Of a stretch of DNA of 64,000 nt, positions 37,081 to 44,858 are shown in pieces (position 1 is the stretch's first letter; each line of letters starts with the position of its first letter). Location: positions 4,960,001 through 5,024,000 of the forward strand of contig NZ_LR026975.1 of assembly GCF_900603025.1 (NCBI RefSeq), read 5' to 3'. This stretch comes from Mycolicibacterium hassiacum DSM 44199 (lineage in GTDB: Bacteria > Actinomycetota > Actinomycetes > Mycobacteriales > Mycobacteriaceae). The notes below the pieces were generated by a model that saw only the letters and a program-made list of their open reading frames with translations, searched no databases and had not been told where the DNA came from. The position numbers were made by a program, and so were the translations under genes.

Positions 37081-38465
37081 CTGAACCGACGGCCACCCCA
37101 CCCGACAACCCATCCGCCGGAGCCGGTGACTCCGGCGCAGCCGCCGACCAGGCCGCGCAGCCCACGCCGGAACCGGTCGTTCCGGAGACGGTCGCCACGG
37201 GCACGGTCGCCCCCGAAGGCGCCCCCGATGCGGAAGCCCCGGACCCGGCCGGTGCGGACCAGGACCGGCCCACCCCGGCGCCGCCCGCGGGTGGCGCGGT
37301 CATGCTGCTCGGTTCGGGCGCGTTCACCCACGAGTTGGCGCTGGCGTTCCAGCGGCTGGGCGCGGAGGTGATCGCGGTCGACGAGCACGCCGACGCGCCC
37401 GCGCAGCGGGTGGCGGACCGGTCGGCGGTGGTGAACATCACCGATGCCGACGCCGTCACCGCGGTGATCGACCGGGAGAAGCCCCGCTATGTGGTCGTCG
37501 AGGCGGCCCACGTCGCCACCGATGCGCTGATCGCGGTGGCCGAACGCGGTGAGGTGGAGGTGTTCCCGACGCCGCGCAGCGCCCGGCTGTCGCTGGACCG
37601 GGAGGGGTTGCGGCGGTTGGTCTCCGACGAGCTGGGCCTGCCGACCGCGCCGTTCTGGTTCGCGTCCTCGGCCGACGAGCTCGCGGCGGTGGCCCGGCAC
37701 GCGGGGTTCCCGTTGGTGGTCAAGCCGATCACCGCAGCCGCCGGCGAGGGCGAGTCGGTGCTGGTGCGGCCCGAGGACGTGGAGCCGGCGTTCACCCGGG
37801 CCGTCACCGCCGGCCGGGCGCCGCAGCACCGGGTGATGGTCGAGACCGTCGTCGACGTCGACTTCCAGGTCAGCCTGCTGACGATCCGCACCGTCGGTCC
37901 GGCCGGTCCGGTGGTGCACTTCTGCGAACCGATCGGCCACCGGTTCGGCGACGACCACACGCTCGAGTCGTGGCAGCCGCAGCAGCTGTCACCCGCCGCG
38001 CGCGGGGTGGCCAAGTCGATCGGCGCCCGGATCGTCAACTCGCTGGGCGGCCGCGGCGTGTTCGGGGTGGAGCTGCTGGTCCACGGCGACGAGGTGTACT
38101 TCGACAGCGTCACCCCGCGCCCGCCCGACTCCGGGCTGGTGACGCTGCGGTCCCAGCGCCTGTCGCAGTTCGAACTGCACGCCCGCGCCATCCTGGGCCT
38201 GCCACTGGACACCATCATGGTGTCGCCGGGCGCGGCCGATGTGCACTACGCCGACAGCGCCGACGATGCCCCCGACTCCCGGGCCGCGCACCCGGTGGTG
38301 ACCGAGGCGCTCGCGGTCGCCGAGAGCGATCTGCGGCTGCTCGGCGGGGCCGACGGTGCCGGGTCCCGGCGGCGCCGCGCCGTCGCACTGGCCACCGCAC
38401 CGGACCCGATCGTCGCCCGCGACCGCGCCCGCCGGGTGTCGGCGGTGCTGCGCAAGATCTGGTGA
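37077..38465 (+). CDS. purT: PurT-like ATP-grasp protein with eroded active site
   Basis: A 462-residue ATP-grasp protein from ATG 37077, overlapping the marR stop. About 70 disordered acidic residues precede a domain that aligns end to end with PurT, the formate-dependent GAR transformylase of purine synthesis. Against E. coli PurT as I recall it, several ligands are gone: the GEL phosphate loop reads GSGAFTH (Glu22 to Ala), Glu82 is Ala (A144), the SSGKGQ loop is AAGEGE, Glu203 is Gln264, metal ligand Glu279 is Ser344, and His285 is Pro350. The adenine-site Arg/Lys, Glu267 (E332) and Asp286 (D351) are kept. The fold is clear but normal PurT activity is doubtful. Confidence 0.8.
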   Translation: MTEPTATPPDNPSAGAGDSGAAADQAAQPTPEPVVPETVATGTVAPEGAPDAEAPDPAGADQDRPTPAPPAGGAVMLLGSGAFTHELALAFQRLGAEVIAVDEHADAPAQRVADRSAVVNITDADAVTAVIDREKPRYVVVEAAHVATDALIAVAERGEVEVFPTPRSARLSLDREGLRRLVSDELGLPTAPFWFASSADELAAVARHAGFPLVVKPITAAAGEGESVLVRPEDVEPAFTRAVTAGRAPQHRVMVETVVDVDFQVSLLTIRTVGPAGPVVHFCEPIGHRFGDDHTLESWQPQQLSPAARGVAKSIGARIVNSLGGRGVFGVELLVHGDEVYFDSVTPRPPDSGLVTLRSQRLSQFELHARAILGLPLDTIMVSPGAADVHYADSADDAPDSRAAHPVVTEALAVAESDLRLLGGADGAGSRRRRAVALATAPDPIVARDRARRVSAVLRKIW

Positions 38466-38492
38466 ACCACGGGAAAGACGAACGACTCGAGC

Positions 38493-38945
38493 ATGAGCCC
38501 TCAACCCGAACCCGAACCGACGTCCGGCCGGCCCACCGCCGCCCCGTTCCTGGGCGCGCTGGCAATCGTTCTGCTCGCGCTGATCGTAATGGGGCTGACG
38601 AAGCTGTTCCTGGCCGGCGACGGGTCGCCCGAACAGCAGATCACCCGCGCCGCGGTGGCGCAGAACGACGCGTTGCAGCGCCGCGACTACGCCGCCTTCC
38701 GCACCTACACCTGCGCGGCGCAGCACAGCACCGAAGCCGATGTGCTTGCCCAGCAGGAGGATTCGGTGGGCAAGCGGGGTGAGCGGTACCTCGACGAGGT
38801 CAAGGACGTCGCGATCGACGGGGACCGGGCCACCGCCAAGGTCGTCTACCACTTCGACAAGAACCCGGACGCCAAGACCGAGGCCGCGATCACGTTCGCC
38901 CGGGAGGACGGGGCCTGGAAGGTCTGTTCGCCCGGCCCCCGCTAG
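38493..38945 (+). CDS. Single-pass membrane protein with NTF2-like outer domain
   Basis: A 150-residue protein from ATG 38493. A Pro-rich cytoplasmic N-terminus (about 18 residues) leads into one membrane helix (FLGALAIVLLALIVMGLTKLF). An extracytoplasmic NTF2-like/DUF4878-type domain follows, with Cys in YTCAA and WKVCS, the same Cys spacing plan as the Rv0361-like and secreted proteins in this window. The function is unknown; such domains often bind small hydrophobic ligands. It lies 27 bases after the PurT-like gene and 19 bases before the rhodanese gene, so it is probably part of one operon ending with metZ. Confidence 0.72.
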   Translation: MSPQPEPEPTSGRPTAAPFLGALAIVLLALIVMGLTKLFLAGDGSPEQQITRAAVAQNDALQRRDYAAFRTYTCAAQHSTEADVLAQQEDSVGKRGERYLDEVKDVAIDGDRATAKVVYHFDKNPDAKTEAAITFAREDGAWKVCSPGPR

Positions 38946-38964
38946 CTGTGCGACACTTCGGACC

Positions 38965-39387
38965 GTGAGTTATGCCGGAGACATCACGCCTGAGGAGGCC
39001 TGGAAGCTGCTCAGCGAGGATCCCGACGCCGTGCTGGTGGACTGTCGCACGGAGGCCGAGTGGCGTTTCGTCGGGGTTCCGGACCTGTCGTCGCTGCAGC
39101 GTGATGTCGTGTTCGTCGAGTGGAACCGCACCGACGGCAGCCACAACGACGGCTTCATCGAGGACCTGAAGGCCGCCGGCGTGACGCCCGATCCCCGTGG
39201 CGAACGCCCGGTGATCTTCCTGTGCCGGTCGGGCAACCGCTCGATCGCGGCCGCCGAGGCGGCGACCGAGGCGGGCATCACCCCGTCCTACAACGTGCTC
39301 GACGGGTTCGAGGGGCACCTCGACGAACATCAACATCGCGGCAGCACCGGTTGGAAGGCTGTCGGCCTGCCTTGGAAGCAATCGTGA
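38965..39387 (+). CDS. Rhodanese-like sulfurtransferase (Rv0390-like)
   Basis: A 140-residue single-domain rhodanese from GTG 38965, the same length as Rv0390. CDC25-like DCRTEAEWRFVGVPDL and the active-site loop FLCRSGNRSIAAAEAA (catalytic Cys in CRSGNRS) are intact. It carries a persulfide on the Cys and passes sulfur to acceptors. Its stop overlaps the metZ start (GTGA), so the pair is co-translated. This suggests it feeds or channels sulfide to the O-succinylhomoserine sulfhydrylase; that link is inferred from context. Confidence 0.92.
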   Translation: MSYAGDITPEEAWKLLSEDPDAVLVDCRTEAEWRFVGVPDLSSLQRDVVFVEWNRTDGSHNDGFIEDLKAAGVTPDPRGERPVIFLCRSGNRSIAAAEAATEAGITPSYNVLDGFEGHLDEHQHRGSTGWKAVGLPWKQS

Positions 39388-40634
39388 AAGAACAGCCAGC
39401 AGAAGAGAAGCCGTCGGTCCGCCGCCCCGCCGCACTCCCGGAGGGGGTGAGCCAGGCCACTATCGGTGTGCGCGGCGGCCTGATGCGGTCGGTGTTCGAG
39501 GAGACCGCCGAGGCGATGTACCTCAGCTCCGGGTACGTGTACTCGTCGGCGGCCGAGGCCGAGCGGGCGTTCGCCGGCGACGTCGACCGCTACGTGTACT
39601 CCCGCTACGGCAACCCGACGATCTCGATGTTCGAGGAGCGGCTGCGGCTCCTCGAGGGCGCGGAGGCTTGTTTCGCCACCGCCACCGGCATGTCGGCGGT
39701 GTTCACCGCGCTCGGTGCGCTGCTGGCGGCCGGCGACCGGTTGGTGGCCGCCCGCAGCCTGTTCGGGTCGTGCTTCGTGGTGTGCAACGAGATCCTGCCG
39801 CGCTGGGGCGTGGAGACGGTGTTCGTCGACGGTGAGGACCTGTCGCAGTGGGAGGAGGCGCTGTCCAAGCCCACCAAGGCGGTGTTCTTCGAAACCCCGT
39901 CCAACCCGATGCAGTCGCTGGTCGACATCGCGGCGGTGTGCGAGCTCGCGCATGCCGCGGGGGCGAAGGTGGTGCTGGACAACGTGTTCGCCACGCCGAT
40001 CCTGCAGCAGGGCTTCCCGCTGGGGGTGGACGTGGTGGTGTACTCGGGCACCAAGCACATCGACGGGCAGGGGCGGGTGCTCGGCGGGGCGATCCTGGGC
40101 TCCAAGGAGTACATCGACGAGCACGTGCAGAAACTCATGCGCCACACCGGCCCGGCGATCAGCCCGTTCAACGCCTGGGTCCTGCTCAAGGGCCTGGAGA
40201 CGCTCGCGCTGCGGGTCGAGCGGCAGAATGCGTCGGCGCATCGCATCGCCGAGTTCCTTCAGAGCCATCCGGCGGTGAACTGGGTACGCTACCCGTTCTT
40301 GGAGTCGCATCCGCAGTACGACCTGGCCAAGCGCCAGATGTCCGGCGGCGGAACGGTTGTCACGTTCGAGCTGAAGGTCCCCGGCGGAGCCGGGAATCCG
40401 GACGCGGCCAAGGCGCGGGCGTTCGAGGTGCTCGACCGGCTGCGGCTGGTCGACATCTCCAACAACCTCGGTGACTCCAAGTCGCTGATCACCCACCCGG
40501 CGACCACGACGCATCGTGCGATGGGCGCGCAGGGCCGCGCGGCGATCGGCCTGGGCGACGGTGTGGTGCGGATCTCGGTGGGCCTGGAGGGCACCGAGGA
40601 TCTGATCGCCGACCTCGACCAGGCGCTGAGTTAG
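39384..40634 (+). CDS. metZ: O-succinylhomoserine sulfhydrylase
   Basis: A 416-residue PLP enzyme of the Cys/Met metabolism family, from GTG 39384. It replaces the succinyl group of O-succinylhomoserine with sulfide, giving homocysteine directly. The PLP-binding Lys lies in VVVYSGTKHIDGQGRVLGG. Other landmarks are YVYSRYGNPT near the N-terminus, ATATGMSAVFTAL (phosphate site) and the C-terminal SKSLITHPATTTH. It matches Rv0391 in size and in its coupling to a rhodanese gene. Confidence 0.96.
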   Translation: MKEQPAEEKPSVRRPAALPEGVSQATIGVRGGLMRSVFEETAEAMYLSSGYVYSSAAEAERAFAGDVDRYVYSRYGNPTISMFEERLRLLEGAEACFATATGMSAVFTALGALLAAGDRLVAARSLFGSCFVVCNEILPRWGVETVFVDGEDLSQWEEALSKPTKAVFFETPSNPMQSLVDIAAVCELAHAAGAKVVLDNVFATPILQQGFPLGVDVVVYSGTKHIDGQGRVLGGAILGSKEYIDEHVQKLMRHTGPAISPFNAWVLLKGLETLALRVERQNASAHRIAEFLQSHPAVNWVRYPFLESHPQYDLAKRQMSGGGTVVTFELKVPGGAGNPDAAKARAFEVLDRLRLVDISNNLGDSKSLITHPATTTHRAMGAQGRAAIGLGDGVVRISVGLEGTEDLIADLDQALS

Positions 40635-40649
40635 GCGACGGGGCGTCGG

Positions 40650-41117
40650 GTGTCGGGGGCGTCGAAGCGAAGCCGGAAAGAGGCGCGGCGCAGGAAGCGC
40701 AAGGCCGCTCAGAACGCGCGGTGGATTCCCCAGACGGAGTTCGATGAGCTCGCCGAGGAAGTCGAGGTCGCGTTGACACTGGAGTGGTTCGACCAGCAAC
40801 TCGTCGAGCGGGGCTGGCGGTTCGACGAGGAGTCCTCCGACGACGATGCGCTGCTGTGGTTCTACCCGCCCTCGTCGACCGAGCCGCTCGACGACGAGGC
40901 CGGGGAGGACGACGGCGGCGAGGCCGGGGACGCCGAGGACACCGAGGCGGCGCCGGTGACCACGATCCTGGTCACCGCCGAGGACGACGCCGAGATCGCA
41001 CATGTGGTGTTCGCCGGCACCCTCGACGACTACCAGTTCGACCTGCGGGGCCTGTTCGACCACATCGACGTCATCGAGGCCTACCGGGCCGGCGACCCGT
41101 TGCCGACCTTCGACTGA
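40650..41117 (+). CDS. Hypothetical acidic protein after metZ
   Basis: A 155-residue protein I do not recognise, from GTG 40650, 15 bases after metZ. A very basic N-terminus (SKRSRKEARRRKRKAAQNAR) is followed by a helix, then WFDQQLVERGWRFDEE, a disordered Asp/Glu/Gly/Ala-rich stretch of about 30 residues, and a beta-rich C-terminal part (TTILVTAEDDAEIAHVVF). The strong charge split could allow nucleic-acid or ribosome contact, but no motif supports that. It is probably at the end of the metZ operon. Confidence 0.65.
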   Translation: MSGASKRSRKEARRRKRKAAQNARWIPQTEFDELAEEVEVALTLEWFDQQLVERGWRFDEESSDDDALLWFYPPSSTEPLDDEAGEDDGGEAGDAEDTEAAPVTTILVTAEDDAEIAHVVFAGTLDDYQFDLRGLFDHIDVIEAYRAGDPLPTFD

Positions 41118-41126
41118 CCGGGCCGC

Positions 41127-42032
41127 TCAGTTCTTGGCGCCGCCCTCGCCTTTGCCCTCGCCTGTGCCTATGCCTTTGCCTTCGCCTTCGACGAGGCCCA
41201 GCGCCGCCCGCGCCCGCTGCTCGTAGCTCTGGCGTGCGGTCCGGTCGAACTCCAAGAACACCCGGTCGAGTCCGAGCCGGCGGTTGAGCCAGCGCCGTCC
41301 GCGGGGGCCCAGCAGCTGCGCGGCCTGTGCGGTGAAGCGCAGCGCCGCGGGCACCGACACGTGGGTCTTTGGCTTGTCGAGGGTCCTGACCACCGCGCCG
41401 GCGATGTCCTCCGGCTCCACCGGTTGGATCGCCCCGCCGGTCCTGGTGCCCGAGATCAGCTCGGTCTTGGTGAACGGCGGCATGACCACCGACACCTCGA
41501 CCCCGTGCGGGGCGACCTCGTCAGCCAGCGCCACCGACAGCCCCACCACACCGAATTTGGCCGCGTTGTAGATGACCTGCCCCGGGACCGGGATCAGCCC
41601 GGACAGCGACGAGATGTTGATGATGTGCCCGGAGCGCCGCGCGATCATGTCGGGCAGCACCAGCTGGCAGCCGGTGAGCACCCCGTAGAGGTTCACCTCG
41701 ATCGAGGACCGGATCGCCTGCTCGTCCTGCTCGAGGAACGGGCCGATCGGCATCACCCCGGCGTTGTTGATCAGCACGTCGATGTGGCCGCCGCCGTCGG
41801 TTCGGGCCTTGTCCAGGAAGGTGGCGAACGAGTCGCGGTCGGTCACGTCGAGCGGATAACCCGACACCGGCCCCAGGTTGCCCAGCTGGGCCACGGCCGA
41901 TTCCTGCAGTGCCACGTCGCGGTCGCCGATGACCACCCGCGCCCCGCGCGCCAGCAGCGCCTTGGCGGTGGCGAACCCGATTCCGCGGGCGGCGCCGGTG
42001 ATCGCGACGGTCTTACCCCTGATCCGATCCAT
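41127..42032 (-). CDS. Short-chain dehydrogenase/reductase with Gly-rich repeat tail
   Basis: A 301-residue classical SDR. ATG 42032 (MDRIRGKTVAITGAARGIG) is preferred to an in-frame start at 42086, which would place the upstream palindrome inside the gene. TGAARGIGFA is the nucleotide motif, NNAGVMP the structural motif, INISSLSG holds the catalytic Ser, and YNAAK the Tyr/Lys pair. Asp-based NAD preference is suggested by IGDRD. The tail has alternating Gly residues (EGEGKGIGTGEGKGEG), encoded by tandem hexamers. It may act on steroids or lipids. It has no regulator next to it. Confidence 0.88.
   Translation of the reverse strand: MDRIRGKTVAITGAARGIGFATAKALLARGARVVIGDRDVALQESAVAQLGNLGPVSGYPLDVTDRDSFATFLDKARTDGGGHIDVLINNAGVMPIGPFLEQDEQAIRSSIEVNLYGVLTGCQLVLPDMIARRSGHIINISSLSGLIPVPGQVIYNAAKFGVVGLSVALADEVAPHGVEVSVVMPPFTKTELISGTRTGGAIQPVEPEDIAGAVVRTLDKPKTHVSVPAALRFTAQAAQLLGPRGRRWLNRRLGLDRVFLEFDRTARQSYEQRARAALGLVEGEGKGIGTGEGKGEGGAKN
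41142..41189 (-). repeat. Eight tandem hexanucleotides in the SDR 3' end
   Basis: Eight GCCNNN units in register on the plus strand (GCCCTC, GCCTTT, GCCCTC, GCCTGT, GCCTAT, GCCTTT, GCCTTC, GCCTTC) encode an X-Gly tail on the minus strand. Being in multiples of six, length changes would keep the frame, so the tail length may vary among strains. Confidence 0.75.
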
Positions 42033-42041
42033 GCCGAAAAC

Positions 42042-42055
42042 TTTACACGTGTCAA
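42042..42055. promoter_or_regulatory. Operator-like palindrome upstream of the SDR
   Basis: TTTACACGTGTCAA, a 14-base near-palindrome with one mismatched pair around a perfect ACACGTGT, starting 10 bases upstream of the SDR ATG. Its type resembles TetR-family operators of mycobacteria. The remaining gap to the divergent acetyltransferase (to 42145) is otherwise unremarkable. Confidence 0.5.
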
Positions 42056-42145
42056 CTTTCGTCGACGTGGCCGTTTTTTCGATCACTGCGAGCGGATGTC
42101 GCGGAGCGGAATGCGGCGCGCCCGGCGGCGTTGCACAGTGACGTG

Positions 42146-42643
42146 ATGACGGTTTCGCCGCTGGTGAATCAGCTCCGTTTCGTGGCGGTCAGCCAGCACG
42201 ACCCGCTGGCCGAACCGCTGCTGGCCGGCCTGGCGGTCGAGTACGCCACCCGCTACGGCGGCACCGTCGAGCGGGTGGGGCGGTGGCTGCGCAGCTATCC
42301 CGCCGCCGAGTTCGCGCCGCCCGGCGGGGGCCTCTACCTCGGCCTGATCGATGACCGGCCGGTGACCGGTGGCGCGTTCCGCCGGTTCGACGCCGACACC
42401 GCCGAGCTCAAACGCATCTGGACCGACGCCGGCCACCGCCGTCAGGGGCTGGCCCGGGTGCTGCTGGCCCATCTGGAGAGCGAGATCGGTGCGCGCGGGT
42501 ATCGCCGCATCTACCTGACCACCGGCGATCGCCAGCCCGAGGCCGAGGCGCTGTACGAGTCGGCCGGCTACACCCGGCTGCCCGAACCGCTGCCCGCCGA
42601 GGGCGAGGTCTACCCGGTGGCGTTCGAGAAGGTGCTGCGGTGA
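42146..42643 (+). CDS. GNAT family N-acetyltransferase
   Basis: A 165-residue acetyltransferase from ATG 42146 (in-frame GTG 42143 and TTG 42131 are possible). Motif A of the acetyl-CoA site is IWTDAGHRRQGLARVLLAHLE (RxxGLA form). Motif B is ALYESAGYTRLPEP. The preceding TGGAFRRFDADTAELKR strand is typical. The substrate is unknown. It is the first gene of a four-gene operon; its stop overlaps the GTG of the first luciferase-family gene (GTGA). A role in modifying or resisting a product of the monooxygenases is possible but inferred. Confidence 0.9.
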   Translation: MTVSPLVNQLRFVAVSQHDPLAEPLLAGLAVEYATRYGGTVERVGRWLRSYPAAEFAPPGGGLYLGLIDDRPVTGGAFRRFDADTAELKRIWTDAGHRRQGLARVLLAHLESEIGARGYRRIYLTTGDRQPEAEALYESAGYTRLPEPLPAEGEVYPVAFEKVLR

Positions 42644-43740
42644 GCGGGCAGCTGCACCTGGCGCTGGCGCTCGACGGGCACGGCTGGCACCCCCAGGCCT
42701 GGCGACACAGCCCCGACCCCGCCCCGGTCACCGGGGGCCGGTACTGGACCGGGCTGGTCACCGCCGCGGAGCGGGGCCTGCTGGACTTCGTCACCTTCGA
42801 CGACGCGTTCACCGCGCAGCGTCACCGCGATCCCGAACTCGACCCGCACCGGCAGACCGGCCGCCCCGACGCGGTGCTGGTGGCCTCCCGGGTGGCCCCG
42901 GCCACCCGGCGCATCGGGCTGATCCCGGTCGCCACCGTCACCCACACCGAGCCGTTCCACGTGTCCAAGGCCATCGCCACGCTGGACTTCGTCTCGCACG
43001 GCCGGGCCGGCTGGCAGGTCAGGGTCAGCCCCACCCGGCACGAGGCCGAACTGTTCGGCCGCCGCGAGCTGCCCGTCGCCGACGGCCGGGTCGACCTCGC
43101 CGAACTGCTGGCGGAGGCCGCCGACGCGGTCGAGGTGGTGCGCCGGCTGTGGGACAGCTGGGAGGACGACGCGGAGATCCGCGACGTGGCCACCGGCCGG
43201 TTCATCGACCGCGACAAACTGCACTACATCGACTTCACCGGCAGGTTCTTCTCGGTCAAGGGCCCGTCGATCACACCCCGCCCACCGCAGGGCCAACCGG
43301 TGGTGGCGGCGCTGGCCCACAGCCGCACGGTCTACGAATTCGCTTCGGGCAGTGTCGATCTGGTGTTCATCACGCCACGCGGCGACAACCTGCCGACCCT
43401 GCTCAACGAGGTGCGTTCGGCCGGCGGTGAGACGTTGCAGGTCTACGCCGACCTGTATGTCTCGTTCACCGGTCTTGCCGACCCCGCCTCCGACGCCGAG
43501 GTCTTCGACGGCAGCCCGAGCGAGCTGGCCGAACGGATCCTCGACTGGCACAGCGCCGGGGTGGACGGGATCCGGCTGCGCCCGGCGGTGCATGCCCTCG
43601 ACGTCCCGGTCATCGTCGACGAGGTGGTTCCCGCGCTGCAGCGCGCCGGGCGATTCCGCACCGGCTACCGCGCCGGCGAAACCCTGCGCCGGCGGCTGGG
43701 GCTGCCGGTCGCGGTCAACCGCTATGCGGGGGCGTCATGA
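42640..43740 (+). CDS. LLM-class flavin monooxygenase (operon gene 2)
   Basis: A 366-residue luciferase-like protein from GTG 42640. It begins HLALALDGHGWHPQAWR and has TFDDAFTAQRH, RIGLIPVATVTHTEPFHVSKAIATLDFVSHGRAGWQVRVSP (in blocks) and a C-terminal GVDGIRLRPAVH segment, matching the NtaA/SnaA/DszA-type monooxygenases that use reduced FMN. It is shorter than the third enzyme of the operon. The substrate is unknown; related enzymes act on sulfonates, sulfones and aminopolycarboxylates. Overlaps of four bases with both neighbours indicate tight coupling. Confidence 0.85.
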   Translation: MSGQLHLALALDGHGWHPQAWRHSPDPAPVTGGRYWTGLVTAAERGLLDFVTFDDAFTAQRHRDPELDPHRQTGRPDAVLVASRVAPATRRIGLIPVATVTHTEPFHVSKAIATLDFVSHGRAGWQVRVSPTRHEAELFGRRELPVADGRVDLAELLAEAADAVEVVRRLWDSWEDDAEIRDVATGRFIDRDKLHYIDFTGRFFSVKGPSITPRPPQGQPVVAALAHSRTVYEFASGSVDLVFITPRGDNLPTLLNEVRSAGGETLQVYADLYVSFTGLADPASDAEVFDGSPSELAERILDWHSAGVDGIRLRPAVHALDVPVIVDEVVPALQRAGRFRTGYRAGETLRRRLGLPVAVNRYAGAS

Positions 43741-44858
43741 CCGTCCCGCTGTCGGTGCTGGACCTCGCGCCGATCAGCGCCGGCAGCGACGCCGCGACGG
43801 CGCTGCGTAACAGCATCGATCTGGCCCGGCATGCCGAGGACTGGGGTTATCGCCGCTACTGGGTGGCCGAACACCATTTCGTCGCGGTCGCCAGTTCCCA
43901 GCCCGCCGTGCTGATCGGTCAGATCGCCGCCGCCACCGACACCATCCGGGTCGGCGCGGCCGCGGTGCAGCTCGGGCACACCACCGCGATCGCCGTGGTG
44001 GAGAGCTTCGGCATGCTCGACGCGTTCTATCCCGGCAGGATCGATCTCGGTGTCGGTCGATCCGGTCAACGCCGCCGGGAAGCCCTGGCCCAGCCCGCCC
44101 CGCCGGATCCGGTCCGGCCCGCTGCGGCGTGGCGGTCGGTCGACGGGGTGGTGGTGCCCGCGCCGTTCGACGTCGCCGCGGTGATGCGCAACCCCCGGGT
44201 GAGCGCCCGGATGGCGACCCTGCAGCAACCGCGCGCCGACACACCCGATTTCGACACCCAGGTCGGTGACATCCTGGCGTTGCTCTACGGCAGCTACACG
44301 GTCGACGGCGTGGCGGCGCACGCGGTTCCCGGCGAGGGTTCGGGGCTGATCCCGTGGGTGTTCGGCAGCAGCGCCGGGCAGAGCGCCCTGGTCGCCGCGG
44401 CCCGCGGGCTGCCGTTCGTCGCCAGCTACCACATCACCCCCGCCACCGCGCTGGACGCGGTCGCGGCCTACCGCGAGGCGTTCCGCCCGTCGCGGGCGCT
44501 GTCCGAGCCGTATGTGGTGGTCTCCGCCGACGTGGTGGTCGCCGACGACACCGAGACCGCCCGTCATCTCGCGAAAAGCTATGGGCCGTGGGTGTATTCG
44601 ATCCGCGCCGGGGACGGCGCCATCGCCTACCCCGATCCGGACACCGTCGCGCCGCTGACCGGTGAGCAGGAGCAGGTCGTCATCGACCGCACCGCGACGC
44701 AGTTCGTCGGCACCGCCGACGAGGTGGCCGAGCGGCTGGCCGCGCTGGCGCGGGTGACCCGGGCCGACGAACTGGTGATCAGCACGATCACCCACCGGCA
44801 CACCGACCGGCTGCGCTCCTACGAACTGCTGGCCAAGACCTGGGGGTCGAGCGGATGA
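43737..44858 (+). CDS. LLM-class flavin-dependent oxidoreductase (operon gene 3)
   Basis: A 373-residue protein from ATG 43737, overlapping both neighbours by four bases (ATGA). The start PLSVLDLAPISAGSDAATALRNSIDLARHAEDWGYRRYWVAEHH and the segment GRIDLGVGRS are typical of the MsnO8/YwcH-like luciferase-alpha group. The internal segment TLQQPRADTPDFDTQVGDILALLYGSY looks like the insertion found in that group. It probably uses reduced flavin and oxygen. It differs from its two operon partners in subfamily, so this is not a simple tandem duplication. Confidence 0.85.
   Translation: MTVPLSVLDLAPISAGSDAATALRNSIDLARHAEDWGYRRYWVAEHHFVAVASSQPAVLIGQIAAATDTIRVGAAAVQLGHTTAIAVVESFGMLDAFYPGRIDLGVGRSGQRRREALAQPAPPDPVRPAAAWRSVDGVVVPAPFDVAAVMRNPRVSARMATLQQPRADTPDFDTQVGDILALLYGSYTVDGVAAHAVPGEGSGLIPWVFGSSAGQSALVAAARGLPFVASYHITPATALDAVAAYREAFRPSRALSEPYVVVSADVVVADDTETARHLAKSYGPWVYSIRAGDGAIAYPDPDTVAPLTGEQEQVVIDRTATQFVGTADEVAERLAALARVTRADELVISTITHRHTDRLRSYELLAKTWGSSG

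Noticed and set aside
42032..42055. TTGACA on the minus strand as the –35 element of the SDR promoter
   Set aside because: With normal spacing the –10 element would fall on the start codon. The palindrome explains the sequence better.
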